A stretch of 60,000 bases of DNA from Cryptomeria japonica. Taxonomy: Eukaryota > Streptophyta > Pinopsida > Cupressales > Cupressaceae. The DNA lies in contig NC_081405.1 in NCBI RefSeq assembly GCF_030272615.1, positions 475,732,008 through 475,792,007 on the forward strand, read 5' to 3'. This document shows, in pieces, positions 36,700 to 48,144 of this stretch (position 1 is its first letter; each line of letters begins with the position of its first letter). Under the pieces are notes generated by a model. The model was given only the letters and a program-made list of their open reading frames with translations. It had not been told where the DNA came from and searched no databases. A program made the translations under genes and the position numbers.

Positions 36700-37370
36700 T
36701 TCTATGATAAACATATGTTGCCGATTGGATAAGCTACTAAGAGGATACACTCAAGCAGGTCCTCTCGAGAAGACTAAGGTAATAGATAGGGCTAGGATTG
36801 AGAATTTTGTGATAGAACATATGTTGCCAATCAGGAAACTACTCAAGAGGATACACTCAAGTAGAGGCCCTAGGATAGGATAGATCGAGGCACTTTATGA
36901 TGAATAGGGAGTACCAAAGAAATTGACAATTTTGTGATAGAACATACATTGTCAATTGGATAAGCTACTCAAGAGGATACACTCAAGTAGGTGCCCTAAA
37001 AGATAGGATCAAAGCAGCACTTTGTGATGAACAAGGAATGCTACTAGGATAAAAAATAGTACTTTGTGTTGAACAGGGAGTACCAAATAGAGCAACACTT
37101 TGTGATGAACAGGGAATGCTACTAGGATAAAAAGCAGTACTTTGTGATGAACAGGGAGTACCACTAGGATAGTGTCATATGATAGATATAAGCAGTGGGG
37201 TAAAAAGCAACACTTTGTGATGAACAAGGAATGCTACTAGGATAAAAAGAAGTACTTTGTGATGAACAGGGAGTACCACTAGGATAGAGTGCCATATGAT
37301 AGATATAAGCACTAGGATAAAAAGCAGCACTTTGTGATGAACAGGGAATGCCACTAAGATTAACATAGTT
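36700..37370. repeat. Two blocks of direct repeats between PMD gene and 3' LTR of E
   Basis: The first block (36700-37010) has three units of about 110 bp with the shared phrase aagaggatacactcaag (36737, 36852, 36971). The second (about 36888-37370) has about eight copies of CACTTTGTGATGAACAGGGA or close variants, spaced roughly 38-75 bp and alternating with ctaggataaaaagcag. ORFs here are repeat artefacts. By position the blocks lie 5' of the PMD gene on the plus strand. Confidence 0.65.
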
Positions 37371-37483
37371 GATTTGCTTGATTGTAGGAGGACCTATCGA
37401 TGCTGGAGTCATAGGAGAGATTCCCTTCAACTCAAAGTTTACGTGCAAAGATAACATTCGAGGATAGAGTAGCAGTTCAGGCT

Positions 37484-38966
37484 ATGGGCTTGTGATATAT
37501 TCTGTATGTGCCTGAGTTTCGGGTGAACATGGGATTGCTGACTGCTTTAGCTAAGAGATGGCACTCAGAGACATGCACATTTCATTTGTCGATGGGTGAG
37601 ATGATAGTCACCTTGGAGGATGTATACAGGATACTGAGGATACCGATCAATGGGGAGTTAGTTCCTTATGATCGAGAGGGAAACAGGAATGCACCGAGAC
37701 GGGTGTTCCAGGATCCAGGACTAGAGATGAGAGTTGGACATGTGGCTTGGGATACCATGACATAGACAAGATTGGCGCTAAAGGCGGTGCTGGCGGGAGT
37801 GATCAGTGGATTCCTTTGTCTGGATAGGGTGACACAAGTATTGGTTGTGGGATGGGGGAGGACACTGGAGATATTGGTGACTGAGCACACTAGGTTTGCA
37901 TGGGGGTCATGTCTACTGGCACAATTATACTATGAGCTGCATTAGTTTGTGTATCACAGATCAGCAGGATTGGGATGCAGAGTGATCTTGTTGCAAGTAT
38001 GGGCATATGAGCATCTGTCGATTACATGACCAATACATTTTAGGGGTAGAGGACATGGGTGTAGCTATGTTCATCTATATGATATGATTACTTCTCAGCC
38101 ACAGATTGGGAGGCTAGAGTATTGGCATCGGGTTATCGATGAGATAGACAGTGTGGTATGGAGGTCGTACTGGGACTGTGAGGAGTGAGAGGATGATGCA
38201 GTCAAGCTGCCATATGTATTCAGGAGTAGGTATCTGATTGGTCGAACACTGTATGTTATTGAGAGGTAGTTGGTAGATAGGGTGGGCAGGCAGGTCGGCA
38301 GGATACAACAGATGCCATGAGGTTCAGGGATGTATGCACGGACAGTGAGGGATCAAGTGCATTTGGGTCCATTATTGTCTTATGATCATGTTGTGACATA
38401 GATGGTAGAGATGGTTCCCCTACCTTAGGATATGTGGGTAGATATAGAGGACGGCGACATGGATGCAGAGTACACTTCATATTGGGGAGATCATCAGTTT
38501 CCATGACTGACGAATCTAGGGGAGCCGATAGATGGAGATGGTGGAGGTGACAGAGATGATAGTGGAGATGGCAGAGGCAGAGACCGACAGTGGAGGTGGG
38601 GTGCAGTGGTAGAGAGGAGAGTGGCTTCGAGGAGAGAGGGTAGAGAGGAGAGACAAGATCAACAGGCTCATGGAGTGAGGGACAGAGGTGGATTGTCGTT
38701 ATAGATGCCAGCAACATAGTTTCCTAGATAGGTATAGGCTCCTAAACAAGTATAGGGATGGGGATAGGGACAAGGATAGGAGCAGCCACAGAGACAGGGT
38801 GAGGGGGGAGAGGAGGAGGAGAGACAGAAGATAGGCATCTAGTGGTGGGGTTGTGGGTCGTCCACCACCACCAGATAGAGGGGGTAGGAGAGATGATCCT
38901 CGGGCAGGTCCTTCCAGGGCTCAAACTCCATCGAGGATAGCCGGCTCCAAGGGATGAAGTTCATCA
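37484..38966 (+). pseudogene. Plant mobile domain (PMD) gene remnant, antisense inside element E
   Basis: The frame starts at ATG 37484 and stays in one register to about 38720, broken by at least seven stops and no frameshift: TGA 37493, TAG 37763, TAG 37943, TGA 38027, TGA 38186, TAG 38267, TGA 38318. The domain shows ALAKRWHSETCTFHL, then GEMIVTLEDVYRILRIPING (37586-37645), WAYEHLSIT near 38010 and YWHRVIDEID near 38120-38150. These are landmarks of the PMD family (MAIN/MAIL1-like, 'aminotransferase-like, plant mobile domain'), whose plant members act in silencing and genome maintenance and which is also carried by transposons. The tail is Gly/Asp/Arg-rich and of low complexity. No introns are evident, suggesting retro-capture or a transposon-borne lineage. 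It is non-functional as it stands. Confidence 0.75.
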
Positions 38967-40692
38967 TAGCCTTAGAGGGCTCCCTATGTATTAGTTTTGT
39001 ACCATTTTGTATGATGACACCTTCGAGTGATTGTAGCCATATGTATTTGACATCATTATATCATGACACTTATGATTTTGATATATGTATATATATATAT
39101 ATATATATGAGATGATTCATCTTTGCAGCAGCTATATGCATGTGTACCTATGTGATGCTTATATATGTTTTATGATGTATGTTTCTATGTGATGCTTATG
39201 ATATGGATGTAAATATGTACATGAGGAAATGCAATATTTTTTTTCTTTTGTGTTTTTTATATGTTATGCATGATACAAATGTGAATGTATGAAATGCAAA
39301 TTAATATGATAACACAAATAACGATTTATAGGATGAGAATGTAAAATGTTCTAACATGTGTTGTATGCAGGATGTGATGCAATTGTGATATCTATATGTA
39401 TGTATGAAACACTTAATATTTGGTAATGCAGGTGCAACTACATAAAATGCAAATATTTTTGGCGTGTCATTATACCCAGTCACGTGATAGCAAGCTACGT
39501 AGTTTCAAGAAGGACGATGGAGCTCAATCAAGAAAGGGGGATGGAAGATAGAAGATATGAAAGTGAAAGAGCTTCTTGTGCTATTATCATCATTGAGCTT
39601 TATTATGGAAAATAGGTTATGACAATCGAGGTATATGTTCGACTCAGAAAGTCATTGTACCCATTTGCATGGAGATCAGACAGTCACAAACAAGGAATGC
39701 CCCAATTCATACTAGACTCACAGTGTCCTCATATCCTTGGGCAAGTCATAGCATTACTAAGAGACAATCCATAGACAACAAAGAAAAATAGGTGACGATA
39801 CCCCATCCTCGCCTTTCTAGTCAAAGACATCTTGGAGATAGAATCTCTAATCAAAGACATCCCAAAAAAGCTAAAAGACATGTCACCGAAAGATAAAATC
39901 AAAAGAAAACCAAGACTCGACACCAACATCTACTGTAGTCCTCAAGTTTAGTGTCTCTTGTCACTTGTATAAGTCTATTTGATTGTGGTCACAATGTTTT
40001 CTTTCACAAAAGGATAGATAGCACTGAACCATAATGTTGTCCGAGTCTGTTGAAAGATTTGATTTGTTGAAGCCCATTGTTGTTGTGTCTCATCTAAAAC
40101 TGACTAAATCCATGAAACTGATACTTTATTGCAGAGAAGACGGAACTTTATTATGGATTGTGTGTAGATAGTCTGAAGAAAACTGGAAGAAACTGTACTC
40201 CTCGGAATGTGTGATGCTCTCAGTTCCACACCCATCACTAGATGTAGGATTTGCCTTAGCCACAGATAGGAGTGGATTTATTATAGATGGAAAGGGGTGA
40301 AAAGGGAGGTTTATTAGGAATGGCTAACCAGTCTTAGGTATATCAATAACAAGCCATGATGGGAATGGGTGTTTATTATGGATGGATAGGTTGTGAGTGT
40401 GTGCAAAGTGAAAGGATGAGATAGAATCCTGAAGGAGGGAGGAGCAATGTCTCTACACATGGCGCCGGTGACCCGATTTTCACCATGGTACTTGCCCAGG
40501 GCGCCACCGAAGTGGTTTTCACCATTGGATGAATTTATTTCTCTTTACTTTTTTTTTTTTGTGTCACAAGGCTCCTGTTTGCCAGGTTTTCACCAAGTAA
40601 CGATTTTTTATGTTTTATGATTTTTTTTGTATTTTTGATATTTTTTTATTTTTGTATTTTTTTGTAATTTTAAATCAGGATGTTTTGAAGAG
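38967..40692. other. Element E spacer between PMD remnant and pol remnant
   Basis: No gene seen. It contains an (AT)n run at 39086-39108 and T-rich low-complexity sequence at 40550-40670. ORFs under 70 codons are uninformative. Confidence 0.55.
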
Positions 40693-41277
40693 CTATGTGT
40701 AAAACATGTGAAGGTGCATGTTGTTGATAGGATCTTCCAAAGGTTCTCCCTCTGGTGTCGAAAGTTGATATGCACCAAATCCATAAGCTACTATAATGAT
40801 GTAAGGACCAAGCCAATTTGGTTCGAATTTGCCTTTCTTCTCTTTGTCTTGCTGATTTTTAGGTTTTTCTTTGAGAACTAAGTCACCTACCTCAAATGTG
40901 CGAGGATTTACCTTATGATTGTAGTTGCATTGTTCCTTAACTGAACGATGTGTAGCTCGAGTGACTGTCTTCCTTGATAAAGGAATTGAGATAGAATTAC
41001 TAATGTGTGGACTACATAGGCCCATATGCGTGTCACATAAAGAAGTTTGGGCATCCCTAATAACAAAGTCCTTCAAGGAAGCTCCAATAAAGGTCCATGA
41101 TGTATCGCTAGAAGGGAAAGGATGTGCGGAACAAGTGGATGAGTTATGAAGGCTTATGATTGTGAAAAGAAGTGAAAGTAGGATGACATGATGGAGACTT
41201 AGGATCAACAAGTATGTTTTTTGACTTAAAATTGTAGAACTTTTGCCCCCAGTTATTTTGATATTAGGGGAGATCAA
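40693..41277 (-). pseudogene. Integrase C-terminal fragment of element E, fused to unrelated N-terminal frame
   Basis: Minus-strand open frame of 194 codons. The last about 88 residues (40960-40693) include FEVGDLVLKE, KFEPNWLGPYII and GAYQLSTPEGEP. This is the familiar C-terminal part of Ty3/gypsy integrase, which binds DNA. The catalytic core, zinc domain and all of reverse transcriptase are missing. The upstream about 105 residues do not look like integrase and contain a hydrophobic segment (LLSLLFTIISL) followed by Ser/Thr/Cys-rich sequence. The frame has no ATG at its start (TTG at 41277) and overlaps the protease frame by 14 bp. It marks a deletion or replacement joint in pol. Confidence 0.65.
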
Positions 41278-42600
41278 ATATTGCTCTTTCTTTCATAGGA
41301 TTTTTATCCTTGACCTTGATTTTTGTAGAGTCCAATAGCTTTTGATTTTGATTTGGACTAAAGGAATTTTCTTTATTTTTGACTTTTAGATTTTTCTTTT
41401 CAAAGTTTAATTTTCGATCCCCAATGTGTAAGGGATTTTGTAATTCTTGTTGATCCAAGCCCAAGAGAGGAGTGGAAATGGAATGAGTGGATGAAATGGT
41501 AAATCTATGTGGTTTCTCAAGAGAGATGGTGATACGCTCAATAGATTCTTCGCTAGAACCACTCTTAGGACTATTGATATCAAGAGCTTCTTGCACAACT
41601 AGAGGAGATTTGCATTCAAACTTCATAGCCACAACACTAGGTGGTTCACACCCAATTCCTTGCAAATTGTTTATAGATTGTTCTTGTTGACTAAATGTGT
41701 TAGGAGATAGTGGGAGTTGATCAACATGAAAAATATACTCACCACATTTCAGGTCTTTAACATTGAATTTTTCTTTGACCTCTGTTTGTTTTGATGTAGA
41801 ATCTTTTAATGATTCTAGATCCACATATGTTGATGAAGGAATATCCTCTCGATTGATTGGGATTGTTATTTCTGATCTAGGTTGCATATTGTTGCAATAT
41901 ATGAATGGGTTTGTATCAGCTTTGATGGTCATTTCAACTCCATTGTGTGGAAACTTGATACATTGATGATATGTTGAGGGAACAACTCTCATTTCATGAA
42001 TCCATGGGCGTCCAAAGAGTATGTTGTATGTGAGATCTAGATCAAGGACTTGACAAACCACATCCTTCATAACTGGCCCTACTCTGAGAGGTAAGGTGAC
42101 TGTTCCCTTGGATAAGTGCTCTTCGTCATCATATGCCTTAATGGTGATTGCATGTGTATAATTCACAACCCTTTCAGAATATCCCAATTGCTTAAGAGTA
42201 TTCAATGTACAAATGTTGAGACCTTCTCCTCCATCTATCAGGACTCGTTTTATTCGATGTTTGTGTAGGAAGGCTTCAATGTGTAAAGGTACATTATGTA
42301 GTTGGCTTACAGAGGTGTCGTCAGCTTCAGTGAATGTAAGGGAATGTGGAATGGAAAGGTATCCCACCATGGCTTGAACTTGGTCCACTTTCAGATCAGT
42401 GGGGACAATAGTGTCTCTCAATTTTTTTTCAAGAATGGCTTTATCTGCAGGGGATATGCGTAAGAGCTCAAGGATGAAGATAAGCGTAGGTGTCTTCCCT
42501 AACTATTCTACAAGGTCATACTCGGGTTTGGTTGATGAGGAAGCGGTGATTTTAGCTGGAGCACCTTGCAAAGTGAATTTACCTCGATGAGTTGTAACAT
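41264..42600 (-). pseudogene. Aspartic protease region of element E (gypsy-type)
   Basis: It is open from at least 42580 to the stop at 41264. The 385-residue stretch from 42421 contains HIEAFLHKHRIKRVLIDGGEGLNI, with the active-site triplet as D-G-G (codons near 42235) instead of D-T/S-G. It then has a flap-like region and LTYNILFGRPWIHEM, as in plant retroviral-type proteases. The C-terminal half is Ser/Lys/Gln-rich linker. In an intact element reverse transcriptase would follow; here the frame ends and the integrase tail begins. The upstream start is uncertain because of stops between gag and protease. Protease would process Gag-Pol. Confidence 0.65.
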
Positions 42601-42639
42601 TACATTTAGAGGTAGGTTCAGAAGAAGATCCAATGCCTT

Positions 42640-44823
42640 TTAGGACAACCTTGGGTTTTTGGGTAGAATTTCAGGCATTTTGTCCCTGATGATAATGGTA
42701 GAGACATAATTGTCCATTAAAATGTGATTGACAGTTGAATCATAGTTATAGGATGCTCTGGTATATTGGTTTTCTTATCTGTGGCTTTGGCTTTTCCCTT
42801 GTCATGTTTTGGGAATGATTCTTTAAACATTTCATGTTCTTGATTAGATGAGTGTCCTTCGATCTCAATGTCTCCTCTATCAGTAATATCTTGTATAAAG
42901 TTCTTCAACCGATGACAATTTCCTATTTTATGACCCTTTCTTTTGTGATATTCGCATTATTCATCATCATTCCACCAATTTGGTTTGACCTTTGGCTCAT
43001 ATGGAGGCAAATCTAGACTTGTGATTATCTTGTTTGCCACTAGCTTCTTGAAAGTTGACTCAAGTGGTTCTCCCAATGGGGTGTATTCTTTTGTGATTTT
43101 GAAGTTGTTTGAGTATTCACTTAATTGTTTGTAGAGCTTGATCTAGAAAAAATAATTTTGGGTCATACTGTATTGGCATCAACAACACCATCATTGACTG
43201 TGTTATTGTTTTTATTCCAATATCTTGGCTTGTCTTTTCCTTTAAAGTCCTCTTTGTTTTCTTTGAATATTTTGATGATTCCTTGCTCAATTAGGACCTT
43301 CTCTGTTGCTAAGCCTTTTTCAATGACGTCCTTGAAAGTGGACAAGCAAGATTTTCTTAGATCATAACCAATTTCTCTATGGACATTCTGGGTGAACATC
43401 TCTACCATTTTTTTTTGTGGAATTTCACAAGAGCATCTACTGGCTAAATTCCTCCATCGTTGCAAGAATGATGAAAAAGACTCCCCATCCTTTTGTTTGG
43501 TGTTGCACAAAGTGGTAACAGATATGTCTGTCTCTATGTTGTATCAGAAATGTTGGATAAATGCCTCTGCTAAATCACCCCATGATTTAATTCCAGGTGG
43601 AAGTTGAGAGAACCATTCCATAGCTTGATCACCTAAGCTTTGTGGGAAAAATCTCATCAGATATGCCTCTTCTGCTGCTACCTCAATGCAAGTTGTGAAA
43701 AACTGTCTTATATGCGCCTTATGATCCCCTTTTCCTCTATACTTATCAAACCTAGGTGTCACAAAGTGTGTAGGAAATGGAGGCATTGGAATGCTTTTGT
43801 CAAATGGGTAGGGACATATGTCTCTCACTATGTAAGTTGGCTTTGGTGTAATTATGTCCTCCATTTTCTTTTGTAAGTCCTTAATTTGTTGTTCCAAATT
43901 TTTCTTAGGTGGAGATCGACTTCTTAGACCATATCCCATTCCTGAGCCACCGAGTGGAGGAGGAGGATACTGCATAAATGGATGAACTGATCATACACAT
44001 GTTCATATGGAGGAAGTCTATAATGATGTTGCGTATATGAACCACTTGGCATAGAGTCACGATGAGGAATGGAATATCTATTTTGTCCATGTATACCATA
44101 CTCTACAGGCATGTCATGAGTTTGTTCTAGTGTGTTTCCCCAAAATTTGACATGGGGTTTCCTTGTGTCTAGATTTTGAGCATGCCTTTGAATATCCAAT
44201 TGATTTGGTGGTTGGTCCTTAGCATTGGCATGTGATTGAGTATATTTTTCTGCATAGGACTTCCATAATGGTTTGCGAAGATGAGTATCATATGCTTGAC
44301 CATGTGTATGTAGGACCTCAGGTTTTTGAAACAAAGATGATGGTGATTCGGGAATAATATTTGGTCCTCTATAGCCTCCACTATTAGGCCTCTTTTGATC
44401 CATGTTGAGGTGAGGTTGTTGCAAAGGTTGATTTTCCATTATTTGAGACATGTCAAAATCATGAGGGATCTTGGCTCCACTTTATGCCATCACTTGTAAG
44501 AAATATTGTCTATCTCTCCTCATTATTTCCTCAACCAATCGATTGAAATGAGGATCTATAATGGATTCTTCCACTTCTCCTAAATGTATAGAAAAGTTGT
44601 CCATATTGTTATTGTGTGTATCATTGTTGTTTGTGATATCCATGTTCTCAACATTTTGAATGTTTCTATAAGCGTCCATGTCAGGTAATGTAGTATGATC
44701 ATAATTGAAAAAGACATCATTGTCATACTCATAGGCACTCATGTTTGCGGACTCTTGAGCCTCTTTAGCTTCTCTCCTAGATTTTTGGGAACGGGTTTCA
44801 ACCATGAACTGGGTCTTGACCAA
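42640..44823 (-). pseudogene. gag of element E (Ty3/gypsy, retrotransposon gag domain)
   Basis: It runs from about 44823 leftwards. The N-terminal Asn/Asp-rich region is interrupted by TAA at 44482-44484, then comes a Gln/His/Pro-rich linker, then after a 1-nt shift near 43980 the core gag domain (43975-43163). The core includes PFPTHFVTPRFDKYRGKGD, LMRFFPQSLGDQAMEWFSQL and FLQRWRNLASRC, hallmarks of the retrotransposon Gag family. A TGA at 43544-43546 breaks the core in frame. A C-x2-H-x5-H-x4-C box (CEYHKRKGHKIGNC, 42915-42956) follows. This C-x2-H knuckle variant is typical of Tat/Athila Gag. The product would form the virus-like particle and package RNA. Confidence 0.75.
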
Positions 44824-46319
44824 GATGTGTGAGACTAGATGAAAATGGAAAGAGTATGGAAGATCAAGACTTGGATGGAATGTAAATAAATCTGAAGTGT
44901 ACTTGCAATGTCAAAAGTGTAAGACCAAGTATGTATGTAGTAGAGTAGGTGTGGCTTCCAAAGAGATGATAGTTTCTCTTGATGAGGTAAGTTGACCTTG
45001 ACTCTAAGTAAGACCAAATAATACCCAAAGGTGATAGACCTTGATGAGGGACCACTTAGCAAAATGTTGTTGTATATAGTGTGTTGACAAAGTAAGATGA
45101 GGACAAGCAAGTTCCCTATTAATTCAAGTTTAGACAAATGTGAATGTAATGCAAGGTGTAAAGCAATGATGAAATTTGTGAGACCCAAAGGTAGGTTGAA
45201 TGCTAGATGAAAATCTAGAGAAATAACTTAGGAAGCTCAAGAATTTTGAAACTGATTGCTCTTGTTTGTTGGACTATAAATTTTTCCAATTTGTGAAGTT
45301 GTTTGTTGTGACCAAATCAGGTTTTTTTTACTATTTTTTGTGACAAGATGGCACAATGTTGATGAGGACTCAATGTTTGCAAGTCTTTAGACTCAAAATG
45401 ACTCAAAGAAAAGTGTGTTGTTTGATGTAAAAATGTTTTGCATACACTTGAAGACACAAAAGACACAATGTTTTGATGTTTGATCTTGAATGTTTGAATG
45501 TTTAAAAGAAGACAATCACAATTCCTATGGTTGGCCAGGACAATAGTTGTTGATCCCACATAGGGTCTCCCCCGAGGCTACGCTATTCAGAGCGGATACT
45601 TAGATGCTTGAACCCACTGGCTCCACCCTCGGCACTCACTTCTCCGGGGTAGCCAAGCATCAATCCCCACGAAAAATCCTTGTGGCAAACTTTGTATCTC
45701 TACTAAGAACCGTATGTGTGTGGGCCGCTTCAGAGGTCTGACCTCCTACCCCAACAACTAGAAGGATTTTGGATTTATAAAACAAAGAGGTGCTAGCAAG
45801 GGCATCTACTCATGTGGCCATACATGCGACACTTTTAGTTCTGTAAATACAGAAGGCTCCCAATTGGTAGGGGTTACGCCCTACAACTGATCAAATAAAT
45901 TTGATCAAACAGGTTTATGGGGAGACATAGTGTCGGTATGAACTAATCAACACACGTTACCCATGGCTTTCACTATGGATACTGTTATTTATAATTGTTT
46001 GGAAGAGGTGGGTTTTCCTCACTACCTCTTGGGTCATTCTCTCCTCACTACTAGCCCTAATGACCAAACAGGGAGACAAGCCCTCTAGAGATTTAAACAA
46101 AAAGAGTTTATTGCCCAAGACACAAAAGACACTGGTTCAATTTTAGTGCACCAATTGAAGTGTTTGATAATCTATGAAAACAAGGCACACAGTAAAGATC
46201 AAAAACCCTTGCCAAAATTCTACAACAAATTTTTGTTAGTAGTTTTGCAATAATACCCCTCCTACAAGCACACAAGTTAGGTAAATTTTAGATCCAAAAG
46301 ACTTTGTGAAATAGGGGCC
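44824..46319 (-). other. Upstream leader of element E
   Basis: Untranslated leader between the repeat block and gag. A GC-richer stretch (45555-45760) holds cccccgaggctacgc and similar non-coding sequence. No ORF or RNA gene was recognised. Confidence 0.5.
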
Positions 46320-47250
46320 TTCAACAATGCGTTTTTTTGACAAATTCAAAGATCTGATTTTCCATGAGTTCTTTTGCATCATAAAAAAAGACCACCTATA
46401 AAATTTCAAGACATTTCCAGAAATGTGAGAAAATCCAAAAAAATTGCTAATTTGCTCCAAAAAATATTTTTTTATGAAAAATCATATAAAATGTACAATT
46501 GATCCAAAAACTCTGAAATTTTTACTAGACACTCCTGATAGCCTTCCAAACCTGCATAAAAAAATTCCTGCAAAAATGTCAAGCAATTTGTGTGATATGA
46601 TCAAAATAATGTAAAACCCTAACTTTTAAAGATCCAATTTTTGAGGAAATATTTTGCATCAAAATTAAAATCACAAAGAATAGATCCTATGTATAATTCT
46701 GAGAGATTTCCAAAAATGAAAGAAAATCCAAAAAATTGGCTCATTTTCTCTCAAAATAATTTTTTTATGAAAATGCATAAAAAATTCATAGAAAATTCAA
46801 ATATGCTCTAACAAATTTGATTTTTTTAATTAGCACCTCTGATAATGTTCTTGACCTGAAAAAAACATTTGATGCCAAAATTCAAATCCGTTTATGATAT
46901 ATGATCAAAATAATGAAAAACCCTAATGTTTAAAGATCCAATTTTTTAGGAAATATTTTGAATCAAAATTAAAATCACAAATAACAGATCCTGTGTATAA
47001 TTCTGAGAGATTTCCAAAAATGTAAGAAAATCCGAAAAATTCGCTCATTTGCTCTCAAAATTATTTTTTTATGAAAATTCATAAACAATTCATAGAAAAT
47101 GCAAATGTGCTCCAAAGTTTCTGAATTTTGGATTGAGAGTGCTTGATACTGTCTTCAACCTGCCAACAAACTTTGGTGTAAAATTTCCAAGTCATTTTTG
47201 ATATTGGATCAAATCTCTCCAAGATCTTGATTTTGGGTCCAAAACCCTAG
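46320..47250 (-). repeat. Three tandem copies of an about 300-bp repeat in the E leader
   Basis: Copies at about 46325-46617, 46618-46920 and 46921-47220. Each carries, in order, aaagatccaattttt, gagatttccaaaaatg, gaaaatccaaaaa, a ttttttatgaaaa run, aattcatagaaaa and tgatcaaaataatg. The spacing of aaccctaa phrases is about 303 bp. They lie just downstream of the 5' LTR on the minus strand. Confidence 0.65.
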
Positions 47251-47342
47251 CTGCACAAGGTTATTCTCCAAATTATTTTACAAAACAACAATATAGGGTT
47301 AGAAAAATCTGCAAAAAACATAGATCTAACAAAAATCCATGT

Positions 47343-47360
47343 CCCACCGAGCATGCCAAA
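47343..47360 (-). other. Probable primer-binding site of element E
   Basis: The minus strand just inside the 5' LTR end (CCATAAACA) reads TTT and then TGGCATGCTCGGTGGGAC. Position and the leading TGG fit a PBS, but I cannot name the tRNA. It is not the initiator-Met type of elements A, B and F. Confidence 0.4.
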
Positions 47361-47361
47361 A

Positions 47362-48144
47362 TGTTTATGGTAAAAATGGAAACAACAATATTGAAAGACT
47401 AAATGAATTCAACCACAAAACCCTAGCCTAACAACAACAAAGATCCACCATAACATATGAAGATTACCTAAGACAATGCAAATCAAATGAAATCACAAAG
47501 ACTATACCATCACATGTCCAATAGGGTTTGGATCTCCATTCTTCCTATCTCCATTGATCTTGCTTGATATATTTGCTCTCAGATTTTATATGTGTGCAAG
47601 AGCTCAACAAAGAACAAAAATATGGTTGCAAGTAGACTTGATCGCATATGAAAGTTTGAAAGCATAGTTGGATCGAATAGAATGATTGGAGTTGATAATG
47701 AAGGAAGCATCTCCTTATATAGAATACATTATAAGAAATAGAGGGATAAGATTAAGAGGTGTAAAAGATAAATGGTCGGCTAGGATTAGAGGGTAGGTAG
47801 AGAAAATAAGAAAATAATAATAGGGTAGGTAGTGTAGGAATTAAGAGATGAATGACATGTGTCATGGGTAGAAAAAGGCTAATGAATTAATTAAATAAAT
47901 AAAGATTCATTTAATTAATAGAAGAAGTGGGATAATTAAATAAATAAAAGTATTTATTTAATTTAGAAAAAGGATAATTTAAATAAATAAAAGTATTTAT
48001 TTAAATGAGAAATAAGGCTAAAAGAGGATAAATGAAATAATTAAATAAATAAAGATTTATTTAATTAATAGAAGAATTAGGCTAAAATAATTAAATAAAT
48101 AAAGTTATTTATTTAATTAGACATGACAATTTTAGGTGTCTACA
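47362..48144 (-). repeat. 5' LTR of element E (783 bp)
   Basis: It has the same ends as 35162-35900, with a minus-strand TATA at 47714-47722. It carries an extra AT-rich unit of about 44 bp near 47940-48005. Confidence 0.9.

Larger units (their letters stand above)
35162..48144 (-). mobile_element. Element E: Ty3/gypsy LTR retrotransposon, RT deleted, with antisense PMD gene
   Basis: The LTRs (35162-35900 and 47362-48144) share about 96-97% in sampled stretches and have TG...CA ends. The target flanks TTAGG and CTAGG match in 4 of 5 bases. The order on the minus strand is 5' LTR, about 2.5-kb leader with repeats, gag with a CCHC-like box, protease, integrase C-terminus, spacer, a plus-strand (antisense) PMD remnant, repeat blocks, purine tract and 3' LTR. 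Reverse transcriptase, RNase H and the integrase core are absent. The gag, protease and integrase tail look like the Tat/Athila branch of Ty3/gypsy. Extra ORFs in that branch are established knowledge. Confidence 0.85.

Noticed and set aside
36394-36883. Overlapping Cys/His-rich ORFs on both strands
   Set aside because: Generated by the GCGCGTCT minisatellite. The apparent Cys/His pattern is repeat-derived, not a zinc finger.
37009-37457. Several overlapping minus-strand ORFs with repeated HHKVLL phrases
   Set aside because: Translations of the CACTTTGTGATGAACAGGGA repeat array in different frames.
38256-38924. Minus-strand Pro/Leu/His-rich ORFs of 60-153 codons
   Set aside because: Antisense of the Gly/Asp/Arg-rich tail of the PMD remnant.
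45555-45760. GC-richer stretch in the E leader considered as an rRNA or tRNA gene
   Set aside because: No cloverleaf, anticodon arm or rRNA signature could be made out. It lies inside the retrotransposon leader.
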